Shown: positions 9,637 through 19,716 of the stretch, piece by piece
How the letters are laid out: the number at the start of each line of letters is the position of its first letter
Position numbering within the stretch: the stretch's first letter is position 1
From: a bacterium
Lineage (GTDB): Bacteria; SZUA-79; Acidulodesulfobacterales; Acidulodesulfobacteraceae
Reading direction: 5' to 3'
NCBI GenBank assembly: GCA_021822625.1
Contig: JAKAQK010000007.1
Coordinates: 1 to 34,691 of the forward strand
DNA: 34,691 nucleotides
The notes under the pieces: model-generated
The model's database searches: none
The model's input: the letters and a program-made list of their open reading frames with translations, nothing else
Told to the model about the DNA's origin: nothing
Position numbers and translations under genes: made by a program

Positions 9637-11382
9637 ATGAAAATTAATTTAAAAATATTTAGCAAATCGATAAGAAAGATAAAAATAAGAAAGCCTATAA
9701 ACGAAAAAGGGTTTATTATTTTTCAGATAGACGGGCTTTCTAAAAAAGCATTAGATAAAGCGTTTGCGTATAATTTAATGCCATTTTTAAAAAAAATGGT
9801 TCTCAAAAAGGACTATTTATTAACAGATTATTTCACCGGCGTTCCAAGCGATACCCCATTTTTTCAAGCAGGATTGCTGTACGGAGATAACAAAAATATA
9901 CCCGGATTCAGATGGATTGAGAAAGATACCGGAAATGAAATTATATTTAAAAAACCGGATAGCGCAGGGCACATTGAAGCAATGCTTTCCAAAAATCATA
10001 AAGGACTTCTCAAGGGCGGCTCCAGTTATGTTAATTTATTTTCTGGAGGCGCTTCTCGTTCAACATTCACATTATCTACATTTTCGGTTAGGTATCTTTT
10101 TAAAAAAAAAGTAAGACATTTTGACATTTTTATTATATTTATATTTCATATTTTTACCTTATTAAAAACAATTTTTTACGTTATATTTGAATTTTTTTTT
10201 GAATTATATGAAAAAATATTGGATGTTATAAAAAAAAGAGTTGTCAGACCGGAAGGGGTATTTCCTTTTGCAAGAGCAATATCTAACGTTCTATTTAAAG
10301 AGATAGAAACATTTGGCGCAATTATGGATATTTCAAGGGGCGTACCATCTATATATATGGATTTTACGGGATACGATGAACTTTCCCATCACAGAGGACC
10401 TTATTCTATAAGCGCAATGAGAACCCTTAAAGCGATAGACCGCAAAATAAAATATATTTTTAAAGAATTAGAAAAATCAGAGAGAAAGTATGATTTTTTT
10501 ATTATATCCGACCACGGACATACGCCATCGTTGCCATTTGTCCATTTAAATAACGATGAAAAACTTGAAACGGTTATTAATAAATTTCTAACAGAAAATA
10601 AAGGCAGCGCCGCCGATATAAAAAAAAATTATACTGTATATGAATTTGATACGGGTTATAATGTCATTTTTAAACGATTATTTTTATATATAGACGACTT
10701 GTTTAAGAAAAATACCTGTAAAATAATTTACAACAAATTATTTAATAATATTAAATATAATTATGAAACAAAAAAAAATATCAATAGCAAGAATGTTGTA
10801 GATTGGAAAAATAAAAATGTAATATACATAATGAATTCAGGACCTATGTCAAATATCTATTTTTCTGATAAAAAAATTAAAATGAATACAGAAGAAATTG
10901 AATTCTTTTATCCGGGTTTAATCGAACGGTTATGTGATATTGAACATATCGGGTTTATTATGGGCAAGAATAAAAAAGGCGACGTAGTTATATCATATAA
11001 AGGCTCAGAGGGTTTTAAACCTTTTTTTAAGCACGATATTGCGGCAGATGAAAAACTATTGAGCATTTATCTGAACAATATTTCCAACGATACATTGCGA
11101 AATATTATAGAATATCTTGAAGCAGTTAATGATGAAAAACTAATAATAGATTCTATTAAAGATTTTTGCGGATTTAAAAATTCAGGAGACTTAATAATTT
11201 TTGGAGCATACAATAAGGAGTATGTAGTTAATTTCGAAAATCAGCTTGGAGCTCACGGCGGAGCAGGCGGAGAACAGAATATTCCTTTTGCCGTATATCC
11301 GGAATCATTAAATTTCGATTTTTCAAGCGTAAATAATTCCTGCCAGATATATGATTTTCTTTATAAAAATTATGTTGTATAA
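9637..11382 (+). CDS. Alkaline-phosphatase-superfamily phosphodiesterase / nucleotide pyrophosphatase-like protein
   Basis: FIIFQIDGLSKKALDKAFAYNLMPFLKKM, YMDFTGYDELSHHRGP, YDFFIISDHGHTPS metal-ligand motifs. Track starts at TTG 9616; ATG at 9637 after the upstream stop looks more likely. Confidence 0.8.
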   Translation: MKINLKIFSKSIRKIKIRKPINEKGFIIFQIDGLSKKALDKAFAYNLMPFLKKMVLKKDYLLTDYFTGVPSDTPFFQAGLLYGDNKNIPGFRWIEKDTGNEIIFKKPDSAGHIEAMLSKNHKGLLKGGSSYVNLFSGGASRSTFTLSTFSVRYLFKKKVRHFDIFIIFIFHIFTLLKTIFYVIFEFFFELYEKILDVIKKRVVRPEGVFPFARAISNVLFKEIETFGAIMDISRGVPSIYMDFTGYDELSHHRGPYSISAMRTLKAIDRKIKYIFKELEKSERKYDFFIISDHGHTPSLPFVHLNNDEKLETVINKFLTENKGSAADIKKNYTVYEFDTGYNVIFKRLFLYIDDLFKKNTCKIIYNKLFNNIKYNYETKKNINSKNVVDWKNKNVIYIMNSGPMSNIYFSDKKIKMNTEEIEFFYPGLIERLCDIEHIGFIMGKNKKGDVVISYKGSEGFKPFFKHDIAADEKLLSIYLNNISNDTLRNIIEYLEAVNDEKLIIDSIKDFCGFKNSGDLIIFGAYNKEYVVNFENQLGAHGGAGGEQNIPFAVYPESLNFDFSSVNNSCQIYDFLYKNYVV

Positions 11383-11462
11383 TAATGAAGAGACCAGTTA
11401 TTTTTTTATAATATTTCTATAAATTATACCAACTAAATAACCATAATTAAAAAAACTGAGTA

Positions 11463-12542
11463 ATGTCGGAACTTAGACAAAATCCTACAACCCGTGAGTG
11501 GGTTATTATTTCTACAGAAAGACGAAGAAGACCGCATGAGTTTGAAAAATCGTCTAAAGAAAAAGAGGAGCGCAGCAATCTGCCTGAATATATGGAAGAT
11601 TGTCCATTCTGCTCCGGCAATGAGAGTTTTGCGCCTCATGAAATAGAATCATATAGAACGCCTGGTACAAGTTCAAATTCTAAAGGTTGGTGGATAAGGG
11701 TAGTTCCAAACAAATTTGCCGCTCTTTCACCTGAACCGGAACAGCAGACTTCAGATTCTGCTTCAAAAGCGAATGCTTTTGCTACTATGGCAGATTATTT
11801 CTATCCGCGGGCAACCGATATATTTAGGGTAAAGCCTGGAATCGGAGCGCACGAAGTAGTAATAGATACGCCGAAACACAATGAAGTTTTGCCTTTTTTT
11901 TCAGACAAGCAGGCTCAAGAATTATTTCTTATGTACAGAGACAGATATCTCGACTTGCATAAAGATTCACGGTTTAAATATATAATAATATTTAAAAATT
12001 ATGGACCTAACGCAGGTACATCAATAGTCCATTCACATTCGCAAATAATTGCTACGCCGGTTATACCGCTTACTCTGCGAAATAATATATCGCAGGCAAG
12101 ATTCTATTACGACGAAGTCGGCAGATGTATATTTTGCGATATGATTCAGGCAGAAATTGTCGATGGCAGAAGAATAATATTGCAAACGGACAATTTCATC
12201 GTTTTTCATCCGTTCGCATCGGAAAGCCCATTCGAAACATGGATTATGCCTTTAAAGCATGAAACCTGTTTTAGCAATGCTTCATTAGATAATATAAAAG
12301 AGCTTGGGGTTATTGTTAAAAAAATTTTGAATGCGATGTATAATGCGCTGGGAGATCCAGATTATAATTATGTTATCAATAATGCCCCTGTGGCAGATGA
12401 AAATGAAGATTATTACCACTGGAGTTTACGGATTATTCCGCGGCTTACTATGAAAGCGGGTTTTGAAATCGGCACGGGCATGTCCATTAACACTGCAATT
12501 CCTGAAGAGACGGCAGATTTTATGAAAAATTTTATAAAATAA
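11463..12542 (+). CDS. galT: Galactose-1-phosphate uridylyltransferase family protein
   Basis: SELRQNPTTREWVIISTERRRRPHEF, CPFCSGNE, NYGPNAGTSIVHSHSQIIATPVIP (HxH active site). Confidence 0.9.
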   Translation: MSELRQNPTTREWVIISTERRRRPHEFEKSSKEKEERSNLPEYMEDCPFCSGNESFAPHEIESYRTPGTSSNSKGWWIRVVPNKFAALSPEPEQQTSDSASKANAFATMADYFYPRATDIFRVKPGIGAHEVVIDTPKHNEVLPFFSDKQAQELFLMYRDRYLDLHKDSRFKYIIIFKNYGPNAGTSIVHSHSQIIATPVIPLTLRNNISQARFYYDEVGRCIFCDMIQAEIVDGRRIILQTDNFIVFHPFASESPFETWIMPLKHETCFSNASLDNIKELGVIVKKILNAMYNALGDPDYNYVINNAPVADENEDYYHWSLRIIPRLTMKAGFEIGTGMSINTAIPEETADFMKNFIK

Positions 12543-12566
12543 TTTTTAATTTATAAAGGTATTATA

Positions 12567-13220
12567 ATGGGCAAAATGACTGAAGACATAAATAAATACA
12601 ATTGTATAATATTTGATTTAGACGGGACGCTTATAGATTCATTTCAGGCTATAAACGATGCATTCGATGCCGTATTTTTAAAATTTGAAGGAAGAGTGCT
12701 ATCCGATAGCGAATCTAAGTCTTATGTCGGCGTTCCGCTAGAGGATCTGCTTGGCGAAATGTTTGGTAAAGAAAATCAAGACGAAGCAATAAAGATATTC
12801 AGAAATAGATATAGGGAGGTTTGTTTTGAAAAGACCGTATTAATAAAAGGCGTGAAAGAGCTTCTCGTATGCTTGAAAGATAAAGGCAAATCGCTGAATA
12901 TTGCTACAAACAAAACAGGCGATATTTCCAGGGATATTCTAAAACATTTAAACATAGACAAATTGTTTGACTACGTATATGGTGTTTATGACGGCATGGA
13001 AGGCAAACCTTCTCCTGAAATGCTTAATAAAATATTGGAAAATACAGGATACAAAAAATCTGATGCGGTTTTTATAGGTGATTCCCCGATTGATATAATG
13101 ACTGCAAAAAATGCCGGAATATCTATGTTGAGCGTAGCGTCCGGAAATCATAAATATGACGAATTGAAGTCTTATAATCCGGATTTTTTATATGAACATA
13201 TTGCAAATATAATTTCTTAA
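12567..13220 (+). CDS. HAD-superfamily hydrolase, phosphoglycolate phosphatase-like
   Basis: IIFDLDGTLIDSFQAINDAF, LNIATNKT, GKPSPEMLNKIL, VFIGDSPIDIMTAKNAG. Confidence 0.87.
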   Translation: MGKMTEDINKYNCIIFDLDGTLIDSFQAINDAFDAVFLKFEGRVLSDSESKSYVGVPLEDLLGEMFGKENQDEAIKIFRNRYREVCFEKTVLIKGVKELLVCLKDKGKSLNIATNKTGDISRDILKHLNIDKLFDYVYGVYDGMEGKPSPEMLNKILENTGYKKSDAVFIGDSPIDIMTAKNAGISMLSVASGNHKYDELKSYNPDFLYEHIANIIS

Positions 13221-13227
13221 TATACAT

Positions 13228-14112
13228 ATGATTAAAATAGGCGAAATTAACTATCTTAATGTGTATCCTATATTTTATTTCCTTAAAAAAGAAATTGCAG
13301 AAAAGGGTACCAAATTAAATTTTCTAACGTTTAAACAGGGAACGCCCGCCTTTTTAAATGATGGTCTTAAAAACGGCGTCATTGATTTAAGTCCTTCATC
13401 GTCTTTTTACTATATCGAGCATTATAAAAATTCTATTCTATGTAAAAATATTTCAATTAGTTCAAAAAAAAAAGTAAACAGTATTTTTCTATTTTCTCCG
13501 AAAAAAATCGAAAAGTTTTCAGATACGGAAACTATATATATAACGCCTGAAACGCTTACTTCTGTCAATCTGCTGAAAATATTGCTTGCCGAATTTTATA
13601 ACTTAGATATAAATAAGATTAATTTTTTAATTATGCCGTCTAATGGGAATAATGAATTGTCGGAAGATGTTGAAATGAATGAATCTAAAATTTATTTGCA
13701 AATAGGCGATAAAGCTATAAAATATAAAAAAAACTATGAAAACGTTTTTAGATATTCGTATGACCTTGCTGCAATTTGGTACAGTTTTACATCATTGCCG
13801 TTTGTTTTTGCTTTGTTCATAATAAGAAAAGATTCATATGAAAGTAATAAAAATGAATTTAATATTTTTTATGAATATTTAATAAAAGCCAAGGAAAATG
13901 CCGTTGCGCATCTGGACGAAATTGCACACGGGCTGCTTAAAAATAATTCTTTTAAATTTATTACATATGATGAATTGATTGATTACTGGACAAATTGTTT
14001 AAATTTTGATTTAGGGGAAAAAGAATTAGAAGGATTTATGTTATATTGCAATTTATTATACAAGCATAAAATAATCAAAAATATTCCGGAGCTTAATTTT
14101 ATGACGGCATAA
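13228..14112 (+). CDS. mqnA: Menaquinone biosynthesis protein MqnA (chorismate dehydratase)-like
   Basis: IKIGEINYLNVYPIFYFLKK... GTPAFLNDGLKNGVIDLSPSSSFYYIEH... IGDKAIKYK... YDLAAIWYSFTSLPFVFALFIIRKD. Confidence 0.88.
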   Translation: MIKIGEINYLNVYPIFYFLKKEIAEKGTKLNFLTFKQGTPAFLNDGLKNGVIDLSPSSSFYYIEHYKNSILCKNISISSKKKVNSIFLFSPKKIEKFSDTETIYITPETLTSVNLLKILLAEFYNLDINKINFLIMPSNGNNELSEDVEMNESKIYLQIGDKAIKYKKNYENVFRYSYDLAAIWYSFTSLPFVFALFIIRKDSYESNKNEFNIFYEYLIKAKENAVAHLDEIAHGLLKNNSFKFITYDELIDYWTNCLNFDLGEKELEGFMLYCNLLYKHKIIKNIPELNFMTA

Positions 14113-15394
14113 TATTATTATTGTCGTCATTTGAACGGTTTATGCCTGTTTGAGGTATTAATACTGTGAAAGTGAAACCGTTGCCGAGGCTGCTTTGCAA
14201 TATCGCCGTGCCGTTAAGCAATTTGAGAATATGTTTAATTATAGCCAGTCCCAATCCTGTTCCGCCGGGGTCTGCGGAATGGGAGCTGTCAACCCTGAAA
14301 AATCGTTCTCCTAAACGCAGCAGATTAGGATAGCTTACGCCTATGCCCGTATCTTCGACGGAAATATATAAAAAATTGTCTGCGTCAGGATCTATTGTTC
14401 CCCATACTATGGAAGTTTCGCTTAAATCCTCTATAATATTATTTGCGCCAGAATTTGTTTCAAAATATAAATCGATTGAAATTTTTCCATTATTTTCAGT
14501 ATATTTAATAGAATTTTGAAGCATATTGATAATAATCTGATTAATTTTTGAAAAATCGGAAAAAAAAGCGGTGTTGTCAAAACACTCTAAATTTTTAATA
14601 ATTTTTAAATTTTTTGCTCTTATGTCGTTTTCAAATAACTGCAAGGAATTCTCGATTATATTTATCAAATCTATTTCTTCAATTTTTAGAGAAGCGCCGC
14701 CGGTTTCAATATTTGTAAGAACTATAAGATCGTCAATTAATGAATTAAGACGTTTTGCATGATGGTCTATAATATTAAAAAATTTAACTGCTGTTTCACG
14801 ATTATCTAATGCGCCGTTTTTCAATGTTTCAATAAAACCTGTAATGGCAGTTATGGGTGTTTTAATTTCATGAGAAATATTTTGTATGAATGCCGATTTT
14901 ATATTCTCAATTTTTTGAATATACGTGATATCTCTTATTATTACGGCATAGTATTTAGTTTCATCGATTTTAAAAATCTTGCAGGAAACTATTTTTTCAT
15001 CAGCCTTATCAAAATAAGAAATTTTTTTTTCGATAATATTCGGATCATTATTTTCTATAATTTTATTTATAATATTATTTAATTCATAATTTCTTGTTAA
15101 GAGTTCAAATCTATCAACGTTATCGGATAAACCGGAACGAATATTTTTTCTAAAAGCACTGTTAACAAAAATAATATTTTTATTTTCATCAATAACTGCT
15201 ATGCCATCGGTGACTTTCTGCAATATATTTTTATAAATTTTTAAAAAATTTTCATTTTCTTTAATCTTGTTATTTATGTCCGCATCTGAAAACGTTGAAA
15301 AAATTCTTTTATTTTTTAATAAAAAATAATATAAAAAAAATGCAATTAATGTTATTATTAAAATAAAAATCAATATTGTAGATAAATATATCAT
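14099..15394 (-). CDS. PAS-containing sensor histidine kinase (PhoR-like)
   Basis: N-terminal TM, PAS-like region (KVTDGIAVIDENKNIIFVNSAF), H-box SAFIQNISHEIKTPITAITGFIETL, N-box MLQNSIKYTENNGKI, G boxes ISVEDTGIGV and GGTGLGLAIIKHIL. Coordinates from the ORF track. Confidence 0.92.
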   Translation of the reverse strand: MIYLSTILIFILIITLIAFFLYYFLLKNKRIFSTFSDADINNKIKENENFLKIYKNILQKVTDGIAVIDENKNIIFVNSAFRKNIRSGLSDNVDRFELLTRNYELNNIINKIIENNDPNIIEKKISYFDKADEKIVSCKIFKIDETKYYAVIIRDITYIQKIENIKSAFIQNISHEIKTPITAITGFIETLKNGALDNRETAVKFFNIIDHHAKRLNSLIDDLIVLTNIETGGASLKIEEIDLINIIENSLQLFENDIRAKNLKIIKNLECFDNTAFFSDFSKINQIIINMLQNSIKYTENNGKISIDLYFETNSGANNIIEDLSETSIVWGTIDPDADNFLYISVEDTGIGVSYPNLLRLGERFFRVDSSHSADPGGTGLGLAIIKHILKLLNGTAILQSSLGNGFTFTVLIPQTGINRSNDDNNNIMPS

Positions 15395-15582
15395 GATTAT
15401 TTTGTCTCTAAAATAAATTATAGAAAGTTATGCTCTAAGTACTTAATTAAATTAACTTTTATTTTATCAACCAATAACATTAATGTAGAAGCGATAGATT
15501 GATTATAATATATTTATTATTGATTCGTTCTAATTATAATTTTAATTGTGTATAATTTATATATTATATTATACAAAAATTC

Positions 15583-16365
15583 ATGATTAATAAATATAAA
15601 TTAGTTTTTTCTATTATTTTTTTAATTATTTTCTGCTGTTTTATTTTTATAAAGCAGGTATATGGGCAATCCTATAATCATTTAAACAAAAAATTAAATT
15701 ATTATAAATCTGAAAATGGAAATTTAAAAACCGATTATTCGGATTCGGCTAACGATGGGCATGCTTATAAAAACGCAGAATTAGGCGATGAGATTATAGC
15801 TTCAGTCGATGATAAACCCGTAACATTAAATGATATATATTTTTTAGGAAACATTAGAAGAATATTATATGGAAGCAAAAAAACTTTTTACGATAAATTT
15901 GCCAATAAAAATATAGTTAAATTATTAAATATTTATATTAATAGATTTTTAATATTAAAAGAAGAACATAAAATCGATATCATAAATATAAATACCGCAT
16001 ATTTAAATTCTTATATAAAAAAGTTTATGCAAGATTATAAAAGAAAATATAGCAATTTGAAATTATCGCATTTTTTGGCTATATTTGGATATAATTATTC
16101 GAGATTTGAAAATTTTATGAAAGATATGTTAATTGAAAGAGAATTTATAATAGAACATTTAAAACTTTTCTTTAACATATCTAAAAAAAATGCTCTTATT
16201 CTAAAAAAATTAGAAAATAAAAAAAATTTTGATAATAATTTTAATAAAAATAAAGAAATTTCAGTAAAACACTTGTCCGGCAGAAATATTATACTAGATT
16301 TAAAAGCGTGGGTCCGTAAACTTAGAAATAAGGCAAGGCTCGATATTATAAGCAGTAAATATTAA
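15583..16365 (+). CDS. Secreted SurA-N-like chaperone domain protein without recognisable PPIase domain
   Basis: N-terminal signal/TM; DEIIASVDDKPVTLNDIYFLGNIRRILYG ... LLNIYINRFLILKEEHKIDI resembles SurA N-terminal domains; C-terminal rotamase motifs not seen. Confidence 0.5.
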   Translation: MINKYKLVFSIIFLIIFCCFIFIKQVYGQSYNHLNKKLNYYKSENGNLKTDYSDSANDGHAYKNAELGDEIIASVDDKPVTLNDIYFLGNIRRILYGSKKTFYDKFANKNIVKLLNIYINRFLILKEEHKIDIININTAYLNSYIKKFMQDYKRKYSNLKLSHFLAIFGYNYSRFENFMKDMLIEREFIIEHLKLFFNISKKNALILKKLENKKNFDNNFNKNKEISVKHLSGRNIILDLKAWVRKLRNKARLDIISSKY

Positions 16366-16526
16366 TAATAACCCGTTAACTGATAAACTGAATTATTCAA
16401 TTATCCATAAAAATAGAGAAATTCAGTGTTTGAACAATCTTGCTGCTGGTAATAAATATTATAAAATATTATAAATAATAATAAAAATTATTTTGCATAA
16501 TTTAATTAAACAGGTGTTAACTCATA

Positions 16527-16925
16527 ATGTATGAATTAAAAGTATCGTCTACGTTTTCGTCTGCGCATAATTTGCGCGGGTATAACGGAAAATGCGAAAA
16601 CATTCACGGGCACAATTGGCAGATTGAAGTTGTGGTATACTCTGAATTATTAAACGGCATAGGTATTGCAGTTGATTTCAAAATCCTTAAAAATCATCTA
16701 AAATTGATTATGGAAAAATTAGACCATAAATATATCAATGAACTGCCGTATTTTGAAAATATTAATCCCTCTGCAGAAAATATTGCAAAATATATTTTCA
16801 AGGAATTTAATATATTATTAGAGAATAATAATGAAAATCGCAATGAGGATGGAACGAGCAACGTTAAAGTTAAAAAAGTGAATGTCTACGAAACTGCAAC
16901 ATCTATGGCTTCGTACTATGAGTGA
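16527..16925 (+). CDS. queD: 6-carboxy-5,6,7,8-tetrahydropterin synthase (QueD/PTPS family)
   Basis: FSSAHNLRGYNGKCENIHGHNWQIEVVV (Zn His and Cys), GIAVDFKILKNHLKLIMEKLDHKYINEL, VNVYETATSMASYYE. Confidence 0.92.
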   Translation: MYELKVSSTFSSAHNLRGYNGKCENIHGHNWQIEVVVYSELLNGIGIAVDFKILKNHLKLIMEKLDHKYINELPYFENINPSAENIAKYIFKEFNILLENNNENRNEDGTSNVKVKKVNVYETATSMASYYE

Positions 16926-17164
16926 TATTTTATATGGCTTGAAATTGATATTAAAATATTTTATAAAAATTTAATAAATAAATTGACTTATTTTTTTATA
17001 TATATTAAAAGATTATATTATAGTGATTGTTATTGCCCTATTTGTACCGGCAGTTATTTATTAATAGGCAGCGTGTATTTTAATAGACGTATCTATTGCA
17101 GCTATCCAATTAAAATAACTGAAAAGCAATGCTATTTATCTAATATTATTAATTATTTTATCAT

Positions 17165-18307
17165 ATGCTGCAGAAATTGAAAAAAAATATTAATTTAATT
17201 TTCATATTTGTTATAATACTCTCTTTAGTATTTTTCTATCTATTTTATAATGCTTCTATTAATAAAGAAAAACAAGCAAAAATAAAGATACACGGCAAAG
17301 AACTGCTGCTGAAAAATATTAAATTACATATTAAAAATAAAAAAACGGAAATAAGAAGATTAAACATCGAGTCTTTAATCTTTAATTATTTTTCCAAGAA
17401 AAATAATTATTTTTTTAGTTCAGAAATTTCAAAAACTGCAATTAATTCCAATCTGCACTTAAATTATATACATTATAAAGGATTAAAAAAATATCCATAC
17501 GAAAAAATATACCTATTTAATATGGCAGGCAGCGGTAATTTTATCAACATATATAATTTTATTAAAGCATTAGAATATAATTATAGGGTAATAATTACTA
17601 ATTTTAGGCTTAGGGATGAGAAAAAAAGCCATTTCTTGTCGTTCGATTCTAAATTAAAAATATATGAAATAAAGAAAAATTACTTAGCGTCGACGGTTTC
17701 ATTTTCACAGTTTAATAAATCAAATCCGCCCTTCATCCATAAAAAAAATACTAATCCTTTTAACATTAGCGTTAATATTATTAAAAAAAAGAAAATTAAA
17801 TTGATTAAGAAGATTGAAACGAAACATAATTACGCTAAACCTTTTAAAAAATCGTGTCCGAAAGTTTACATTGCCAAAACAGTAGAAAAAGCACACAGAA
17901 AGGCACCGTATTACGCGCCAGAGATAAAGAAAAAAACTGAAATAAATATAAGCAATAAATATGAAAAATCTGGAAAATATAACCAAGAGGGAATAAGATT
18001 ATTTAAAAACAAAAGATATAGCGCAGCTCTAAATAAATTTAAAAAATCAATATTATTTAATCCGAGAAATTATATTGCTTTATCAAACACCGCACTTGAT
18101 TATTATATTAAAAAGAATTACAATGAAGCAAAATTTTATATTAAAAAGGCAATGAAAATAAAAAATAATAAATGGCAATTTTATTTTATTCTTGGCCTCA
18201 TACATCTCAAGCGCAATCAGCTAAAATTAGCCAAAAACAATTTTAAAAAAGCTTATAGGTTAGATCCTAAAAACAGTAAACTGCTTTATTACATTAATAG
18301 TTATTAA
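17165..18307 (+). CDS. Membrane-anchored protein: PilO-like N-terminal region plus C-terminal TPR repeats
   Basis: N-terminal TM; LFNMAGSGNFINIYNFIKALEYNYRVIITNFRLRDE resembles PilO-type pilus assembly proteins; C-terminal TPRs (YSAALNKFKKSILFNPRNYIALSNTALDYYIKKNYNEAKFYIKKAMKIKNN...LKLAKNNFKKAYRLDPKN). Confidence 0.5.
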   Translation: MLQKLKKNINLIFIFVIILSLVFFYLFYNASINKEKQAKIKIHGKELLLKNIKLHIKNKKTEIRRLNIESLIFNYFSKKNNYFFSSEISKTAINSNLHLNYIHYKGLKKYPYEKIYLFNMAGSGNFINIYNFIKALEYNYRVIITNFRLRDEKKSHFLSFDSKLKIYEIKKNYLASTVSFSQFNKSNPPFIHKKNTNPFNISVNIIKKKKIKLIKKIETKHNYAKPFKKSCPKVYIAKTVEKAHRKAPYYAPEIKKKTEINISNKYEKSGKYNQEGIRLFKNKRYSAALNKFKKSILFNPRNYIALSNTALDYYIKKNYNEAKFYIKKAMKIKNNKWQFYFILGLIHLKRNQLKLAKNNFKKAYRLDPKNSKLLYYINSY

Positions 18308-18377
18308 TAATTACTTAATTTACAATTTAACAGTATGAAAATTTTGCTTTAAATTTTAACATTTAGAGGAAATCATT

Positions 18378-19460
18378 ATGAGATTGTTCCAAAAATATTT
18401 TATTATTATATTTTTATCTATTGCCATGCTTATCATATTTACCGCTGTCGATTCTTATGCTTTTTTAACTATCACCATCACGCCCGGCAGGCTTGACAGA
18501 TATAAAATTATAACTCCTCATAGCATTAGAGCCGGTAAAAATTTTACCGTTAAGATTATTGCCCTCGATGCTTTCGGCAATATTATAACTAATTTTGCAG
18601 CTAAAAATATAGGTTCTGATATAATGGTCAAATACGGCAGACATTTGGGTAGAAAAATAAGTCTGCCGGCCTCCGAATTTAAAAATGGCGAAGTAAAATT
18701 TAATATTTCCTATAAAAAAGAAGGGCGGATATTTGTAGAGTCTTCATTTGAAGGCGTAACAGGTAAAAGCGCTCCGATAAAAATCTATCCAGGTCCTTTC
18801 AACAGCCTGAAAATAAAGTCGCCTTCAGAAGTAACGGCGGGAAAACCTTTTGACGTCAAAGTATATGCAGAGGACCAGTATGGCAACCCTGTCGATATTC
18901 CCAGCAATAGCACTATTAAAGTATTTCTTACGGGCGATAATTTTAAAGTTCATCCGCGTATATTGCCCCCGCAATCCATTAAGAACGGTTTCGGCAGTTA
19001 CAATTTTATTTCCGACCGTTCAGGAATGAGTCAATTAAATTTTGAAATTCAACATGACGGTGAAAATCCGGTATTCTCAAGCAGAAATATTAAGATAAAT
19101 CCAGCAGGTCTGTATAAATTTCATATATCTTTAAATGTTTCCCATATTTCAGCCGGCAAGCCATTTATGATAAAACTTGTTCCGGTCGACAGGTATGGAA
19201 ATGTAATTCAAAATATTAATAAAATGAAAGGAAAAGTTAAATTGAGTTTAATATCTAATTCAGGTATAGAGCGAAGCAGTATAATTAATTTTAAGGATTT
19301 TGTAAACGGTGTCGCATTAATTAAAACAATTTTTAATAAAATAGGCACATTTTCTATACATGCTAAACCAATAGGTAAGATTATAAACCAAAAAATAAAA
19401 CATAGCTCCGCTAAAATTAAAAATATAATACCGCCGAATAGTTTACTTTTATCAAAATAA
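18378..19460 (+). CDS. Exported protein with three Ig-like (invasin/filamin-like) repeats
   Basis: Signal peptide; three copies of SxI.AGKpF.VKi.A.D.yGN (IRAGKNFTVKIIALDAFGN, VTAGKPFDVKVYAEDQYGN, ISAGKPFMIKLVPVDRYGN); RBS gagga. Confidence 0.65.
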   Translation: MRLFQKYFIIIFLSIAMLIIFTAVDSYAFLTITITPGRLDRYKIITPHSIRAGKNFTVKIIALDAFGNIITNFAAKNIGSDIMVKYGRHLGRKISLPASEFKNGEVKFNISYKKEGRIFVESSFEGVTGKSAPIKIYPGPFNSLKIKSPSEVTAGKPFDVKVYAEDQYGNPVDIPSNSTIKVFLTGDNFKVHPRILPPQSIKNGFGSYNFISDRSGMSQLNFEIQHDGENPVFSSRNIKINPAGLYKFHISLNVSHISAGKPFMIKLVPVDRYGNVIQNINKMKGKVKLSLISNSGIERSSIINFKDFVNGVALIKTIFNKIGTFSIHAKPIGKIINQKIKHSSAKIKNIIPPNSLLLSK

Positions 19461-19585
19461 AATTTCTCTTGAATTAAAGTTTTTAAATTGTTATTATATA
19501 TAACATACAGTATATATATATAATTATATATAATAATCAATTAAAATAAGAAATAAGAAATATCAAAATTGAAAATCACAATAAT

Positions 19586-19659
19586 GGCGGCATAGCCAAG
19601 CGGTAAGGCAGAGGTCTGCAAAACCTTTATCCCCGGTTCAAATCCGGGTGCCGCCTCCA
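19586..19659 (+). tRNA. tRNA-Cys (anticodon GCA), CCA encoded
   Basis: ggcggca...tgccgcc acceptor stem, gaggt-ctGCAaa-acctt anticodon arm, ggTTCAAATcc T-loop, discriminator T, CCA at 19657-19659. Confidence 0.97.
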
Positions 19660-19716
19660 TGTTAATCTAATTTTTAAACATAAAAATATAAGTTAAATAA
19701 ATAAAGAGGTTTATTT

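Noticed and set aside
16983-17180. 65-aa ORF, and an alternative hydrophobic frame (DYIIVIVIALFVPAVIY**AACILIDVSIAAIQLK*...) suggesting a decayed membrane gene
   Set aside because: AT-rich sequence readily gives Ile/Leu-rich frames; several stops and no identifiable family.
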